A stretch of DNA of 43,854 bases from an uncultured Streptococcus sp. (GCA_934196125.1 CAKPVT010000010.1:1-43854), one strand, 5' to 3'; positions 24,175 through 31,359 are shown, counted from the stretch's first letter. Notes: a model not told the origin generated them from the sequence alone. Translations and numbers: made by a program.

Positions 24175-24257
24175 ACTATCAAAAAGTAACTTTCTTTTTA
24201 ATTAAGACAGTTTTGATAGGTTGGAATTACGGTAGCAGAAGCTATGGAGAAACTGAT

Positions 24258-25241
24258 ATGTATAACGAAATGCCTGTCTTTGATTACGAAGATATCCAAC
24301 TGATTCCCAATAAATGTATCATCAGTAGTCGTTCGGAAGCTGACACGCAGGTGACACTTGGCAATTATACTTTTAAATTGCCTGTTATTCCTGCCAATAT
24401 GCAGACCATTATTGATGAAAACATTGCAGAAGATTTGGCTAAGAATGGTTATTTTTACATTATGCACCGTTTTGATGAAGAGGCTCGTAAACCATTTGTT
24501 GAGCGTATGCACGAGCAAGGGTTAATTGCGTCTATTTCAGTAGGTGTTAAAGACTATGAGTACGATTTCGTCACAAGTTTAAAAGATGATGCGCCTGAAT
24601 TTATCACAATTGACATTGCCCATGGACATTCTGATAGTGTGATTAACATGATTCAACACATCAAAAAAGAATTACCTAAAACCTTTGTCATTGCTGGTAA
24701 TGTTGGAACGCCAGAGGCTGTTCGTGAGTTAGAAAATGCTGGCGCTGATGCTACGAAAGTTGGTATTGGTCCAGGGAAAGTTTGTATCACTAAAATAAAA
24801 ACTGGTTTTGGAACAGGTGGGTGGCAATTAGCTGCGCTTCGTTGGTGTGCAAAAGCTGCTCGTAAGCCGATTATTGCTGATGGGGGAATTCGTACGCACG
24901 GTGATATTGCCAAATCGATTCGTTTTGGTGCAACAATGGTTATGATTGGTTCATTATTTGCAGGGCATTTGGAAAGTCCAGGAAAATTGGTTGAAGTAGA
25001 TGGTGAGCAGTATAAAGAATATTACGGTTCAGCTTCTGAATACCAAAAAGGTGAACATAAAAATGTCGAAGGAAAGAAAATCTTATTGCCAGTCAAAGGA
25101 CATTTGAAAGATACTCTTGTTGAAATGCAAGAGGACCTTCAAAGTGCTATTTCTTATGCAGGTGGACGTGATTTGCACAGCTTAACACGCGTTGATTACG
25201 TCATCGTTAAAAATTCCATTTGGAATGGTGATTCGATTTAA
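24258..25241 (+). CDS. guaC: GMP reductase
   Basis: A 327-residue enzyme that converts GMP to IMP with NADPH, feeding guanine nucleotides back to adenine nucleotides. It has the IMPDH/GMPR barrel: FDYEDIQLIPNKCII, the catalytic Cys loop GIGPGKVCITKIKTGFG, IIADGGIRTHGDIAKSIRFGA, and the C-terminal YYGSASEYQKG. There is no CBS domain, so it is the bacterial GuaC type. The start at 24258 is chosen because it gives MYNEMPVFDYEDI, the normal length, with GGAGA 7 nt upstream. An upstream in-frame start at 24213 would add 15 atypical residues. Confidence 0.95.
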   Translation: MYNEMPVFDYEDIQLIPNKCIISSRSEADTQVTLGNYTFKLPVIPANMQTIIDENIAEDLAKNGYFYIMHRFDEEARKPFVERMHEQGLIASISVGVKDYEYDFVTSLKDDAPEFITIDIAHGHSDSVINMIQHIKKELPKTFVIAGNVGTPEAVRELENAGADATKVGIGPGKVCITKIKTGFGTGGWQLAALRWCAKAARKPIIADGGIRTHGDIAKSIRFGATMVMIGSLFAGHLESPGKLVEVDGEQYKEYYGSASEYQKGEHKNVEGKKILLPVKGHLKDTLVEMQEDLQSAISYAGGRDLHSLTRVDYVIVKNSIWNGDSI

Positions 25242-25257
25242 GTTTGAAATAGATATA

Positions 25258-25286
25258 AAAGCCGCTCTTTTGGAGAGGCTTTCTTT
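25258..25286 (+). terminator. Terminator of guaC
   Basis: AAAGCC (25258-25263) and CTC (25265-25267) pair with GAG (25273-25275) and GGCTTT (25277-25282), with a T-rich tail. Confidence 0.65.
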
Positions 25287-25291
25287 ACATT

Positions 25292-25411
25292 TTAATGATA
25301 AAACTCTGAAAATACTTTGTTTAAGGCGATATCTGCCTCGGCTAGCACCTTTTCCTCGGAACGAACAGCAGTTCTTTGAGCTCTGACAAGGTGGAAAGCG
25401 TCAAAAAACAT
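25292..25411 (-). other. Possible short gene fragment, minus strand
   Basis: The minus strand encodes 39 residues, MFFDAFHLVRAQRTAVRSEE then KVLAEADIALNKVFSEFYH. Charge pattern and codon use look coding-like. No ribosome site is clear and a stop lies just upstream. It may be the tail of a lost gene. I do not recognise it. Confidence 0.25.
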
Positions 25412-25606
25412 GATTTCTTGGCAAATGCTACCTTATCCCATCCCTATCGTGTAACGCTAAATATCATAACAGTTTATATTGTCTTGATTGTAATAGCGCT
25501 CATTCAACCACCTTTAGGATTATTAGCTTTAGCTTCTCATTGTGTTAACGTTTTTTTGCTTAGTAACATGTTAATGACTGTATTTTCAGAAAATTACTTC
25601 TTTTAA
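25376..25606 (+). CDS. Possible small membrane protein, doubtful
   Basis: A 76-residue ORF starting at TTG. It has a polar N-terminus and two hydrophobic stretches (LNIITVYIVLIVIALI and LLALASHCVNVFLLSNMLM). There is no ATG or convincing ribosome site at the start, and it overlaps the guaC-side minus-strand fragment. It may be a real small protein, a remnant, or chance. No family is recognised. Confidence 0.25.
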   Translation: MSSDKVESVKKHDFLANATLSHPYRVTLNIITVYIVLIVIALIQPPLGLLALASHCVNVFLLSNMLMTVFSENYFF

Positions 25607-25624
25607 TATAGGACTAATGTCATC

Positions 25625-25654
25625 TTGCTATATAACCGTTGAAAATGATACAAT
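25625..25654 (+). promoter_or_regulatory. Promoter of xpt-pbuX
   Basis: TTGCTA (25625-25630), 18-bp spacer, TACAAT (25649-25654) preceded by TGA. The start would fall near 25661, about 30 nt before the riboswitch. Confidence 0.6.
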
Positions 25655-25693
25655 AGATGTGTCATTAGTTAGTGATGGTTAAAATTTAATAAA

Positions 25694-25756
25694 ACTTATT
25701 TATGCTACGAATGGGCGTAGCGTCTCTACAAGACACCGTAATGTCTAACAATAAGT
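25694..25756 (+). promoter_or_regulatory. Guanine riboswitch aptamer
   Basis: A three-way junction of the purine class. P1 is ACTTATT (25694-25700) with AATAAGT (25750-25756). P2 is GCTACG (25704-25709) with CGTAGC (25716-25721). P3 is AGACA (25731-25735) with TGTCT (25742-25746). The core TCTCTAC in J2/3 and the loop ACCGTAA match the Bacillus subtilis xpt aptamer. The specificity base before P1's 3' strand is C (AAC at 25747-25749), which selects guanine or hypoxanthine over adenine. Confidence 0.9.
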
Positions 25757-25813
25757 CTTTGCTCAATGATAGTTGAGATGTTTTTGCATATAGTTGTGAA
25801 AATATGACCGAGT

Positions 25814-25860
25814 AACAAGAGGTGTTTACCATATGTGTAAGCACCTCTTGTTTGCTTTTA
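25814..25860 (+). terminator. Expression-platform terminator of the guanine riboswitch
   Basis: A 16-bp stem (25814-25829 with 25837-25852, one G-U pair) followed by T-rich sequence. Guanine binding should favour this terminator and shut off xpt-pbuX. I could not resolve the competing antiterminator pairing by eye. Confidence 0.85.
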
Positions 25861-25945
25861 TATGTGCCCTTATGCTTAGTCACGTTTCATCATAAGTTAT
25901 TGTTTTTAGCCAATTCGCTTTTAAAAATTTTAAGAAGGAGAAACC

Positions 25946-26527
25946 ATGAAATTATTGGAAAATCGCATCTTAAATGATGGGAATGTTTTAGGTGAGGACA
26001 TCTTAAAAGTAGATAGTTTCCTAACTCACCAAGTTGACTATGAATTAATACAGGAAATCGGCAAAGTCTTTGCTGATGCCTACAAAGATGCTGGTATTAC
26101 TAAGGTTGTTACTATCGAAGCATCTGGCATTGCCCCAGCTCTCTACGCAGCGCAAGCGATGAATGTTCCGATGATTTTTGCTAAAAAAGCGAAAAATATC
26201 ACGATGACTGAAGGTATTTTAACCGCAGAAGTTTATTCGTTTACAAAACGTGTGACTAGCACTGTATCAATCGCAAGTAAATTCTTATCAGAAGAGGATA
26301 CAGTTCTCATCGTTGATGATTTCTTGGCAAATGGTCAAGCTGCTAAAGGACTTTTGGAAATCATTGGTCAAGCAGGAGCGAAAGTTGCTGGTATTGGGAT
26401 TGTCATTGAAAAATCCTTCCAAACTGGTCGCCAATTATTGGAAGAAACTGGTGTTCCTGTAACATCATTAGCACGTATTAAAGAATTTAAAGATGGACAA
26501 GTTGTCTTTATGGAGGCAGATGCGTAA
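25946..26527 (+). CDS. xpt: Xanthine phosphoribosyltransferase
   Basis: A 193-residue type I phosphoribosyltransferase that joins xanthine (and guanine weakly) to PRPP to give XMP. The N-terminal MKLLENRILNDGNVLGEDILKVD and the PRPP loop VLIVDDFLANGQAAKG (about residues 122-137) match the family. AGAAGGAGAAACC precedes the ATG. It is under the guanine riboswitch and directly followed by pbuX, the classic xpt-pbuX operon. Confidence 0.97.
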   Translation: MKLLENRILNDGNVLGEDILKVDSFLTHQVDYELIQEIGKVFADAYKDAGITKVVTIEASGIAPALYAAQAMNVPMIFAKKAKNITMTEGILTAEVYSFTKRVTSTVSIASKFLSEEDTVLIVDDFLANGQAAKGLLEIIGQAGAKVAGIGIVIEKSFQTGRQLLEETGVPVTSLARIKEFKDGQVVFMEADA

Positions 26528-26528
26528 A

Positions 26529-27809
26529 ATGGAAATGAACGAACAAAAACATTCACAAGCAGCCATTCTTGGTTTACAACACTTACTTGCTATGTATGCT
26601 GGGTCAATTTTAGTGCCAATTATGATTGCTGGCGCACTTAATTATTCAGCTGAACAGTTGACTTACCTTATCTCAACAGACATTTTCATGTGTGGAGTTG
26701 CAACATTCTTACAACTTCAATTGCGTAAGCACTTTGGTGTTGGGCTTCCAGTTGTTCTTGGCTGTGCCTTCCAATCAGTTGCTCCGCTTTCAATCATTGG
26801 TGCTAAACAAGGTTCAGGTTATATGTTCGGTGCTTTGATTGTGTCAGGAATTTACGTTATTTTGATTTCTGGAATTTTTTCAAAAATTGCTGATTTCTTC
26901 CCACCAGTTGTGACAGGGTCGGTTATCACAACAATTGGTTTAACATTGATTCCTGTTGCAATTGGAAATATGGGAAACAATGCCAATTCTCCAACGGCAC
27001 AATCAATGATTTTAGCCTTGATAACAATTGCTATCGTGCTTGCGGTTAACGTTTTTGCAAAAGGCTTTATCAAATCTATTGCGATTTTGATTGGCTTGAT
27101 TGGAGGGACAATTATTGCAGCTTTCATAGGCTTGGTTGACACGTCAGTTGTTACTGAAGCACCGCTTGTTCACATTCCACAACCATTCTACTTTGGTGCC
27201 CCAAAGTTTGAAATCACATCAATTGTGATGATGTGTATCATTGCGACCGTTTCAATGGTTGAATCAACTGGTGTTTACCTTGCGCTTTCAGATTTGACTG
27301 GTGAAAACCTTGACAGTAAACGACTTCGCAATGGTTACCGTGCAGAAGGTGCAGCTGTTTTACTCGGTGGTATTTTCAATACATTCCCATATACGGGATT
27401 CTCACAAAACGTTGGTTTGGTACGCATTTCTGGTATCAAAACACGCCGTTCAATCTACTACACAGCCTTGTTCCTTATTATTCTTGGACTTCTTCCAAAA
27501 TTCGGTGCTATGGCACAAATGATTCCTAGTCCAGTTCTTGGTGGCGCTATGATTGTTCTTTTCGGTATGGTAGCTCTTCAAGGGATGCAAATGCTCAATC
27601 AAGTTGACTTCCAACATAACGAACACAACTTTATCATTGCAGCGGTGTCAATTGCCTGCGGTGTTGGTTTTGACGGAACAAATCTTTTTGATAGCCTACC
27701 AAGCACACTTCAAATGTTTTTGACAAATGGCATTGTTATCGCAACTTTGTTTGCTGTTGTTCTTAACTTGATTTTAAACGGTAAAACAAAAACAGAAGAA
27801 ACAAAATAA
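26529..27809 (+). CDS. pbuX: Xanthine/purine permease
   Basis: A 426-residue NCS2 (nucleobase:cation symporter-2) permease with about 12-14 helices. Family motifs include QHLLAMYAGSILVPIMIA, VLGCAFQSVAPLS and NTFPYTGFSQNVGLVRISGIKTR. It imports xanthine or related purines for Xpt. The ATG at 26529, one base after the xpt stop, fits the family N-terminus. GGAGG at 26512-26516 lies inside xpt, so translation is coupled. A start at 26493 would lie in the xpt reading region and is rejected. Confidence 0.95.
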   Translation: MEMNEQKHSQAAILGLQHLLAMYAGSILVPIMIAGALNYSAEQLTYLISTDIFMCGVATFLQLQLRKHFGVGLPVVLGCAFQSVAPLSIIGAKQGSGYMFGALIVSGIYVILISGIFSKIADFFPPVVTGSVITTIGLTLIPVAIGNMGNNANSPTAQSMILALITIAIVLAVNVFAKGFIKSIAILIGLIGGTIIAAFIGLVDTSVVTEAPLVHIPQPFYFGAPKFEITSIVMMCIIATVSMVESTGVYLALSDLTGENLDSKRLRNGYRAEGAAVLLGGIFNTFPYTGFSQNVGLVRISGIKTRRSIYYTALFLIILGLLPKFGAMAQMIPSPVLGGAMIVLFGMVALQGMQMLNQVDFQHNEHNFIIAAVSIACGVGFDGTNLFDSLPSTLQMFLTNGIVIATLFAVVLNLILNGKTKTEETK

Positions 27810-27813
27810 ACTA

Positions 27814-27854
27814 AAAAAAGCATTTCTAAGGAATTCCCTCGGAAATGCTTTTTT
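27814..27854 (+). terminator. Terminator of xpt-pbuX
   Basis: AAAAAAGCATTTC (27814-27826) pairs with GAAATGCTTTTTT (27842-27854). The loop contains the palindrome GGAATTCC. Confidence 0.85.
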
Positions 27855-27859
27855 GTATC

Positions 27860-28282
27860 TTATGAATAGAGTAATTGAAAATCTTGTTTAAGACCGCAGG
27901 TAACTGCAAAGAGATTATCTTCGGTAATGATAATTCCTTCGATATTTGGGGTGCTTTGAATGGTCTCAAAAGCTTGCTTAATCGGCAGACCAAACAGACG
28001 TGTCGTCCATATTTCACAATCAACAGATAGATCTGAAACAATGATTAAACTCGATATGTCAGTCTCGATAGGATAACCTGTATGTCGGTTAAAAATATGA
28101 TGATAATCCTTGTCGCCAACTTGTAAATGGTGTTCATAAATGCCTGAAGTCACAACAGATTTGTCTTTGAGTGTTAAAATACCGAGATTTTTGCCACGCT
28201 GTTTTTGGGGAGGTTGGATACCAATATGCCAAATACCATCTTCACGCTATGAGTAAGTTGCAAAATGTCGCCTCCAAAATCA
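27860..28282 (-). pseudogene. C-terminal remnant of apbE (FAD:protein FMN transferase)
   Basis: The minus strand reads NDFGGDILQLTHS, a frameshift near 28250, then DGIWHIGIQPPQKQRGKNLGIL and LKDKSVVTSGIYEHHLQVGD. It continues YHHIFNRHTGYPIETDISSL to a stop at 27860. These are ApbE motifs: GGN/D-I, the SGIYE/R segment and the HI-P/R-TGYP metal-site region. In a working enzyme the HI motif is followed by DP-TG; here it is NRHTG. About the first half, with the FAD-binding N-terminus, is missing. It occupies the pbuX-tautomerase gap. Confidence 0.75.
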
Positions 28283-28335
28283 TTTTATGAAATTAGGATA
28301 ACGCATTCTATCATGAAAATCAAACTCAAAAGTAC

Positions 28336-28368
28336 AAAAAACTTTCCTAATTGACATGACTAGGAAAG
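28336..28368 (-). terminator. Terminator of the tautomerase gene
   Basis: CTTTCCTA (28342-28349) pairs with TAGGAAAG (28361-28368). On the minus strand it is followed by T-rich sequence (complement of 28336-28341). Confidence 0.75.
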
Positions 28369-28394
28369 CAGTAAGTGTTTTAAAATTAACAAAG

Positions 28395-28580
28395 TTAGTT
28401 TTTCTTTTTCATTTCGCCATGTGGGTAGTAAGTTCCTTCTGGCATATCATTGATGAAAACGTGGATAGCTTCTTTTGGAGCTTTAGCGACACGTGAAACA
28501 ACCTCTGTTACTTCGCGAGCAAGCTCAATTTTTTGTTCTTCAGTGCGACCTTCAAATAAATCGATTTTTACGAATGGCAT
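28395..28580 (-). CDS. 4-oxalocrotonate tautomerase family protein
   Basis: A 61-residue tautomerase of the 4-OT/DmpI type. After removal of Met the catalytic Pro1 is exposed (MPFVKIDLFEGRTEEQK). A conserved basic residue is present in the ELAREVTEVV segment. Members act as homohexamers on 2-hydroxymuconate-like keto-enols. In streptococci the natural substrate is unknown. AAGGAGATT precedes the ATG on the minus strand. Monocistronic. Confidence 0.9.
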   Translation of the reverse strand: MPFVKIDLFEGRTEEQKIELAREVTEVVSRVAKAPKEAIHVFINDMPEGTYYPHGEMKKKN

Positions 28581-28720
28581 AAGAATCTCCTTTTATAATT
28601 TATCTAATACAATTATTGTAGCATATTTGGCGAGTAAATTCAGAAGATTTTCAAAAGATTAAATGATAAAAATATTTATGGTAATTTATTTAGTTAAAAA
28701 ACATAAGCCTTTAAATTATC

Positions 28721-28749
28721 TTGACAATTCATAATTGGATTGTTAGAAT
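28721..28749 (+). promoter_or_regulatory. Strong promoter of a short RNA
   Basis: TTGACA (28721-28726), exactly 17 bp, TAGAAT (28744-28749). There is no ORF or ribosome site before the terminator that follows. Confidence 0.75.
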
Positions 28750-28755
28750 GACTTC

Positions 28756-28806
28756 GTGACACTTTAACGATTTACCCAGATTATTTTATCAATCTGGGTA
28801 TTTTTA
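28756..28806 (+). ncRNA. Predicted ~50-nt small RNA or attenuated leader
   Basis: The promoter above predicts a start near 28756. A Rho-independent terminator ends at about 28806: ACCCAGATT (28774-28782) pairs with AATCTGGGT (28791-28799), then ATTTTT. The body is only about 18 nt plus the hairpin. It may be a free small RNA or an attenuator for the LytTR operon, although that operon has its own promoter at 28874. I do not recognise a family. Confidence 0.55.
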
Positions 28807-28873
28807 TGGAAAAAAATTAAAACATGCACATATAAAAATAAGGCTGTTATTTATGACAAAAATATTGATATAT

Positions 28874-28908
28874 TTGACTTTTTTTTGGGGGGATAATATA
28901 ATTATAAT
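28874..28908 (+). promoter_or_regulatory. LytTR operon promoter with T8G6 spacer
   Basis: TTGACT (28874-28879), 17-bp spacer, TATAAT (28897-28902). A second TATAAT follows at 28903-28908. The spacer contains eight T (28879-28886, the first T belongs to the -35) followed by six G (28887-28892). Slippage in this tract would change -35/-10 spacing. Confidence 0.7.
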
Positions 28909-28998
28909 GTATATGTTATATGATAAGGAAGGATGTTTTAGAGAAAGGAAACTTTTGCTGAACGGATTTGTGTCATCTTAGTAGAGGAAGGATAGTTT

Positions 28999-29697
28999 AT
29001 GAATATTTTAATCTATGAACCCGAGGATTATTATCTTAAACAATGTACTGACTTAATAAAAGGGTGTTTGCATAGTAACCAACAAGAGGTCACTATTTTA
29101 GCTAAACAAACATTTGAAGAGCTATTACCTTTGATTGAAGAAGGAATTACAATTGACTTACTCTATCTATCTGTAGAATCAGTGTCGGATCTCAAACACG
29201 TTGAGTTAATCAGAAATTTGGGGTATCAAAGAGAAATCATTCTTTATTCGCATCAAAAGGATTTTGCAGTTGATGGCTACGATAATGAAGTTCTAAATTA
29301 TATCGTTAAAGATCAAAGCTCTTTGGAAAAGTTCGAATTAGCTTTGAGTAAAGCATTTCAAAAATGCACTAATCGTCAAAAAGAAGGTGTTGTGTTATCT
29401 CGTGCAGGAACAAGTAAATACCTCCTTTTAGAAGATATTAGTTATTTTGAAAGTCAGTCTCGTATCATTACTGTACACTATGATAGAGACAAAACCTTTG
29501 AATTTTATACAACAATGGGAAAGCTTGAAGAACAGTTTTATCAAAGAGGTTTTATTCGTATCCATAAAAGTTTTTTAATTAATAAACGTTATATCGCAAC
29601 AACTTTTGCGACAAAAGTTGTTCTAACAACAGGTGTAGAATTGCCAGTTGGAAGAAAGTATAAAAAGAACTTAATGGTGAGTAAGGAAAAATTATGA
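28999..29697 (+). CDS. LytTR-family DNA-binding regulator with atypical receiver
   Basis: A 232-residue regulator. Residues 1-120 have the outline of a response-regulator receiver (MNILIYEPEDYY; conserved Lys104 in YIVKDQ). The usual phosphoacceptor Asp position reads YLSVE, with Ser58, so normal phosphorylation is unlikely. Residues about 130-232 are a LytTR DNA-binding domain: EDISYFESQSRIITVHY, FIRIHKSFLINKRYI, LPVGRKYKKNL. There is no histidine kinase next to it. AGGAAGGA (28985-28992) is the ribosome site. Its stop overlaps the next ATG (ATGA), so the secreted protein is coupled to it. AgrA/BlpR relatives control bacteriocins and competence; the targets here are unknown. Confidence 0.85.
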   Translation: MNILIYEPEDYYLKQCTDLIKGCLHSNQQEVTILAKQTFEELLPLIEEGITIDLLYLSVESVSDLKHVELIRNLGYQREIILYSHQKDFAVDGYDNEVLNYIVKDQSSLEKFELALSKAFQKCTNRQKEGVVLSRAGTSKYLLLEDISYFESQSRIITVHYDRDKTFEFYTTMGKLEEQFYQRGFIRIHKSFLINKRYIATTFATKVVLTTGVELPVGRKYKKNLMVSKEKL

Positions 29698-30605
29698 AAA
29701 TTAGTAAAATTTCTGTACTGTTGCTCACTCTACTGTTAGGTATTGCAAGTGTTTTTCACTCAACATTGCCAATTGTTTCTTCTGATACGGTCGATAATAC
29801 TTCTGTAACTTTGAAGCATTATCATCATGATACGACAGATTACTGTATGCGTGCTAGTGATGTCACATTTCAGTTGAATGAAATCATCTCAATGGATGAA
29901 GACCAATTAAAACAGGAGATTATTAGGAAATCTGAGCCTGTAATGTTATTCCGAAAATCTGATTTAGACATGACTTTGTGGCCAAGATATAGTGTAACCA
30001 TTAGTGATTTAGATATATCGCAGTTGAAACGTGAACCGAGTCAAGCAGGTACTCCTGTAACTTATACATTACCAAGTGTCACAGAAGGTATCTTGTCACA
30101 ACTCCAAATATTAGTTTATATTGTAGACAATACAATTCCTGATAGTTCAACGTCATCTACTGATTCAAGTGGTACAACGAATTCTAGCTCATTGACAGAG
30201 TCAAGTAGTTCCATTTCGGATAGTAGTTTAGTAAGGCCAGAATTATCGACTTCATCATCTTCTTCGAGTGATTACAGAAAATCAGTAGCAGATAGCTCGA
30301 CTCCTCCTAGTTTATTTAGCGGATCTAATAACCCGAATGTTAGTCAGTCGTATTCGGAAACAAAGCAGGATACTGTGGTTGAGTCTTCGAAGACAGCACC
30401 TGGTGATAAGACTAGCAGTGATCAAAGTGTTCCAGAATTAGTAGGAGGTTCTTCGGATAAAGAGAAGGTAGCACATTCTGATTATGATGATTTAGAGAAG
30501 CATCAGATAGGAAATGTTGCAAGAAAAATAGCTAAAGTTTCATTAGGTGTCGGTAATAGTTTAATGGCAGTTACAATCATTTCAGATATTCGTGTTGTTC
30601 TGTAG
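29694..30605 (+). CDS. Unrecognised Ser-rich secreted or membrane-anchored protein
   Basis: 303 residues. A signal peptide (residues 1-29, ISVLLLTLLLGIASVF core) is followed by a beta-rich folded part (about 30-145) with a His-rich patch KHYHHDTTDYC. A long Ser/Thr/Asp linker spans about 147-265. A hydrophobic C-terminus (SLGVGNSLMAVTIISDI) follows the basic GNVARKIAKV. No LPXTG motif is present. Immediately after the TAG the frame continues YYKMKR to a second TAG at 30624, so an ancestral positively charged tail may have been cut off. It is coupled to the LytTR gene by ATGA overlap. The linker resembles cell-wall-spanning regions; function is unknown. Confidence 0.75.
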   Translation: MKISKISVLLLTLLLGIASVFHSTLPIVSSDTVDNTSVTLKHYHHDTTDYCMRASDVTFQLNEIISMDEDQLKQEIIRKSEPVMLFRKSDLDMTLWPRYSVTISDLDISQLKREPSQAGTPVTYTLPSVTEGILSQLQILVYIVDNTIPDSSTSSTDSSGTTNSSSLTESSSSISDSSLVRPELSTSSSSSSDYRKSVADSSTPPSLFSGSNNPNVSQSYSETKQDTVVESSKTAPGDKTSSDQSVPELVGGSSDKEKVAHSDYDDLEKHQIGNVARKIAKVSLGVGNSLMAVTIISDIRVVL

Positions 30606-30661
30606 TATTACAAAATGAAACGGTAGTGTTGATTTCAAATCTGTAAAGAAAGAAGAACGAT

Positions 30662-30829
30662 ATGTTAGTTTTACTTATAATATTTTTTATTGTTTTAGTT
30701 GGTTTTAAATATGTTTTATATCGAAAACTGCAAGACATTGATGGTTTGGGAGCGATGACAAGTGGGATGTCAGAAAGTGATGAGGTTGTTTCTGTTTTTG
30801 AGGGAGATCTCAAAGGCAAAAAGAAGTAA
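30662..30829 (+). CDS. 55-residue single-pass membrane protein
   Basis: A small ORF with an N-terminal helix (MLVLLIIFFIVLVGFKYVLY), a basic YRK boundary, an acidic middle (SESDEVVSVFEGD) and a KGKKK end. AAAGAAAGAAG just upstream is a modest ribosome site. It lies 57 nt after the Ser-rich protein gene, in the same direction, and is probably its third operon partner. The arrangement of regulator, secreted protein and small membrane protein suggests an accessory or signalling peptide. No family is recognised. Confidence 0.6.
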   Translation: MLVLLIIFFIVLVGFKYVLYRKLQDIDGLGAMTSGMSESDEVVSVFEGDLKGKKK

Positions 30830-30900
30830 GTGTTGAAATGTTTTGAAAGGCTGTTATAACTTATTGATAATATAAAAAGGAGTACTTTGTGTACTGACCC

Positions 30901-31009
30901 CAAAAAGTTGGACAATAAATATCAAATGATTAAACCAAGAACTTAGTTCTACATTGTACAGGGCTAAGTCTTTTTAGGTTAACCTTGATATTTATTGTCC
31001 AACTTTTTG
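30901..31009. repeat. 109-bp element with 25-bp perfect inverted repeats
   Basis: CAAAAAGTTGGACAATAAAT and five further bases (30901-30925) are the exact reverse complement of 30985-31009. The preceding bases, TGTACTGACCC at 30890-30900, together with AAAAAGTTGGAC look like the terminus of IS3-family elements known in streptococci. A weaker inner stem (ACTTAG/CTAAGT) is also present. There is no transposase. It may be a MITE or IS-derived hairpin and could terminate the operon upstream. The rest of the gap to tdk (31010-31359) is A+T-rich, and I see no gene there. Confidence 0.7.
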
Positions 31010-31316
31010 AGATTATTATAGAAGACTCTTATGTATTAAAGACTAAAGTCAGTTAGATAGTCTGCTTTCACCTAAATTCTAAAAGGGTTAGGTCATTTAA
31101 TCTAGATAGATCGTATTTCATATTAGTGGTTATTTTTAATAATTTTTGCGGATGTTGAAGGAGTGCATTATTAATTTAAGGTCGTTTATGATTATGGGGA
31201 GCAGAACACTTTTTGTAGTAAACTAATTTCGATGCATTTTACGCTATCTTACTTAACAGCACAGAAGTCTGTTATGATAAATACCAACTTCTCTTATTTA
31301 ACCCTAGGCAATTTTA

Positions 31317-31325
31317 TGGTAGAAT
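31317..31325 (+). promoter_or_regulatory. Extended -10 of tdk
   Basis: TGGTAGAAT at 31317-31325, with a weak TTAACC 16 bp upstream. Confidence 0.5.
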
Positions 31326-31359
31326 AGAAGAATATTAGTAGAAGGTAGGATTGTCACTT

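Noticed and set aside
24213..24257. Longer guaC start at 24213
   Set aside because: Adds 15 residues not found in GuaC and has no ribosome site; 24258 has GGAGA at proper spacing.
26493..26528. Longer pbuX start at 26493
   Set aside because: It would lie within the xpt coding end and add residues that do not fit the family.
28961..28984. Short leader peptide (TTG start, eight codons) before the LytTR gene
   Set aside because: Rare start, short, and no attenuator linked to it; not enough support.
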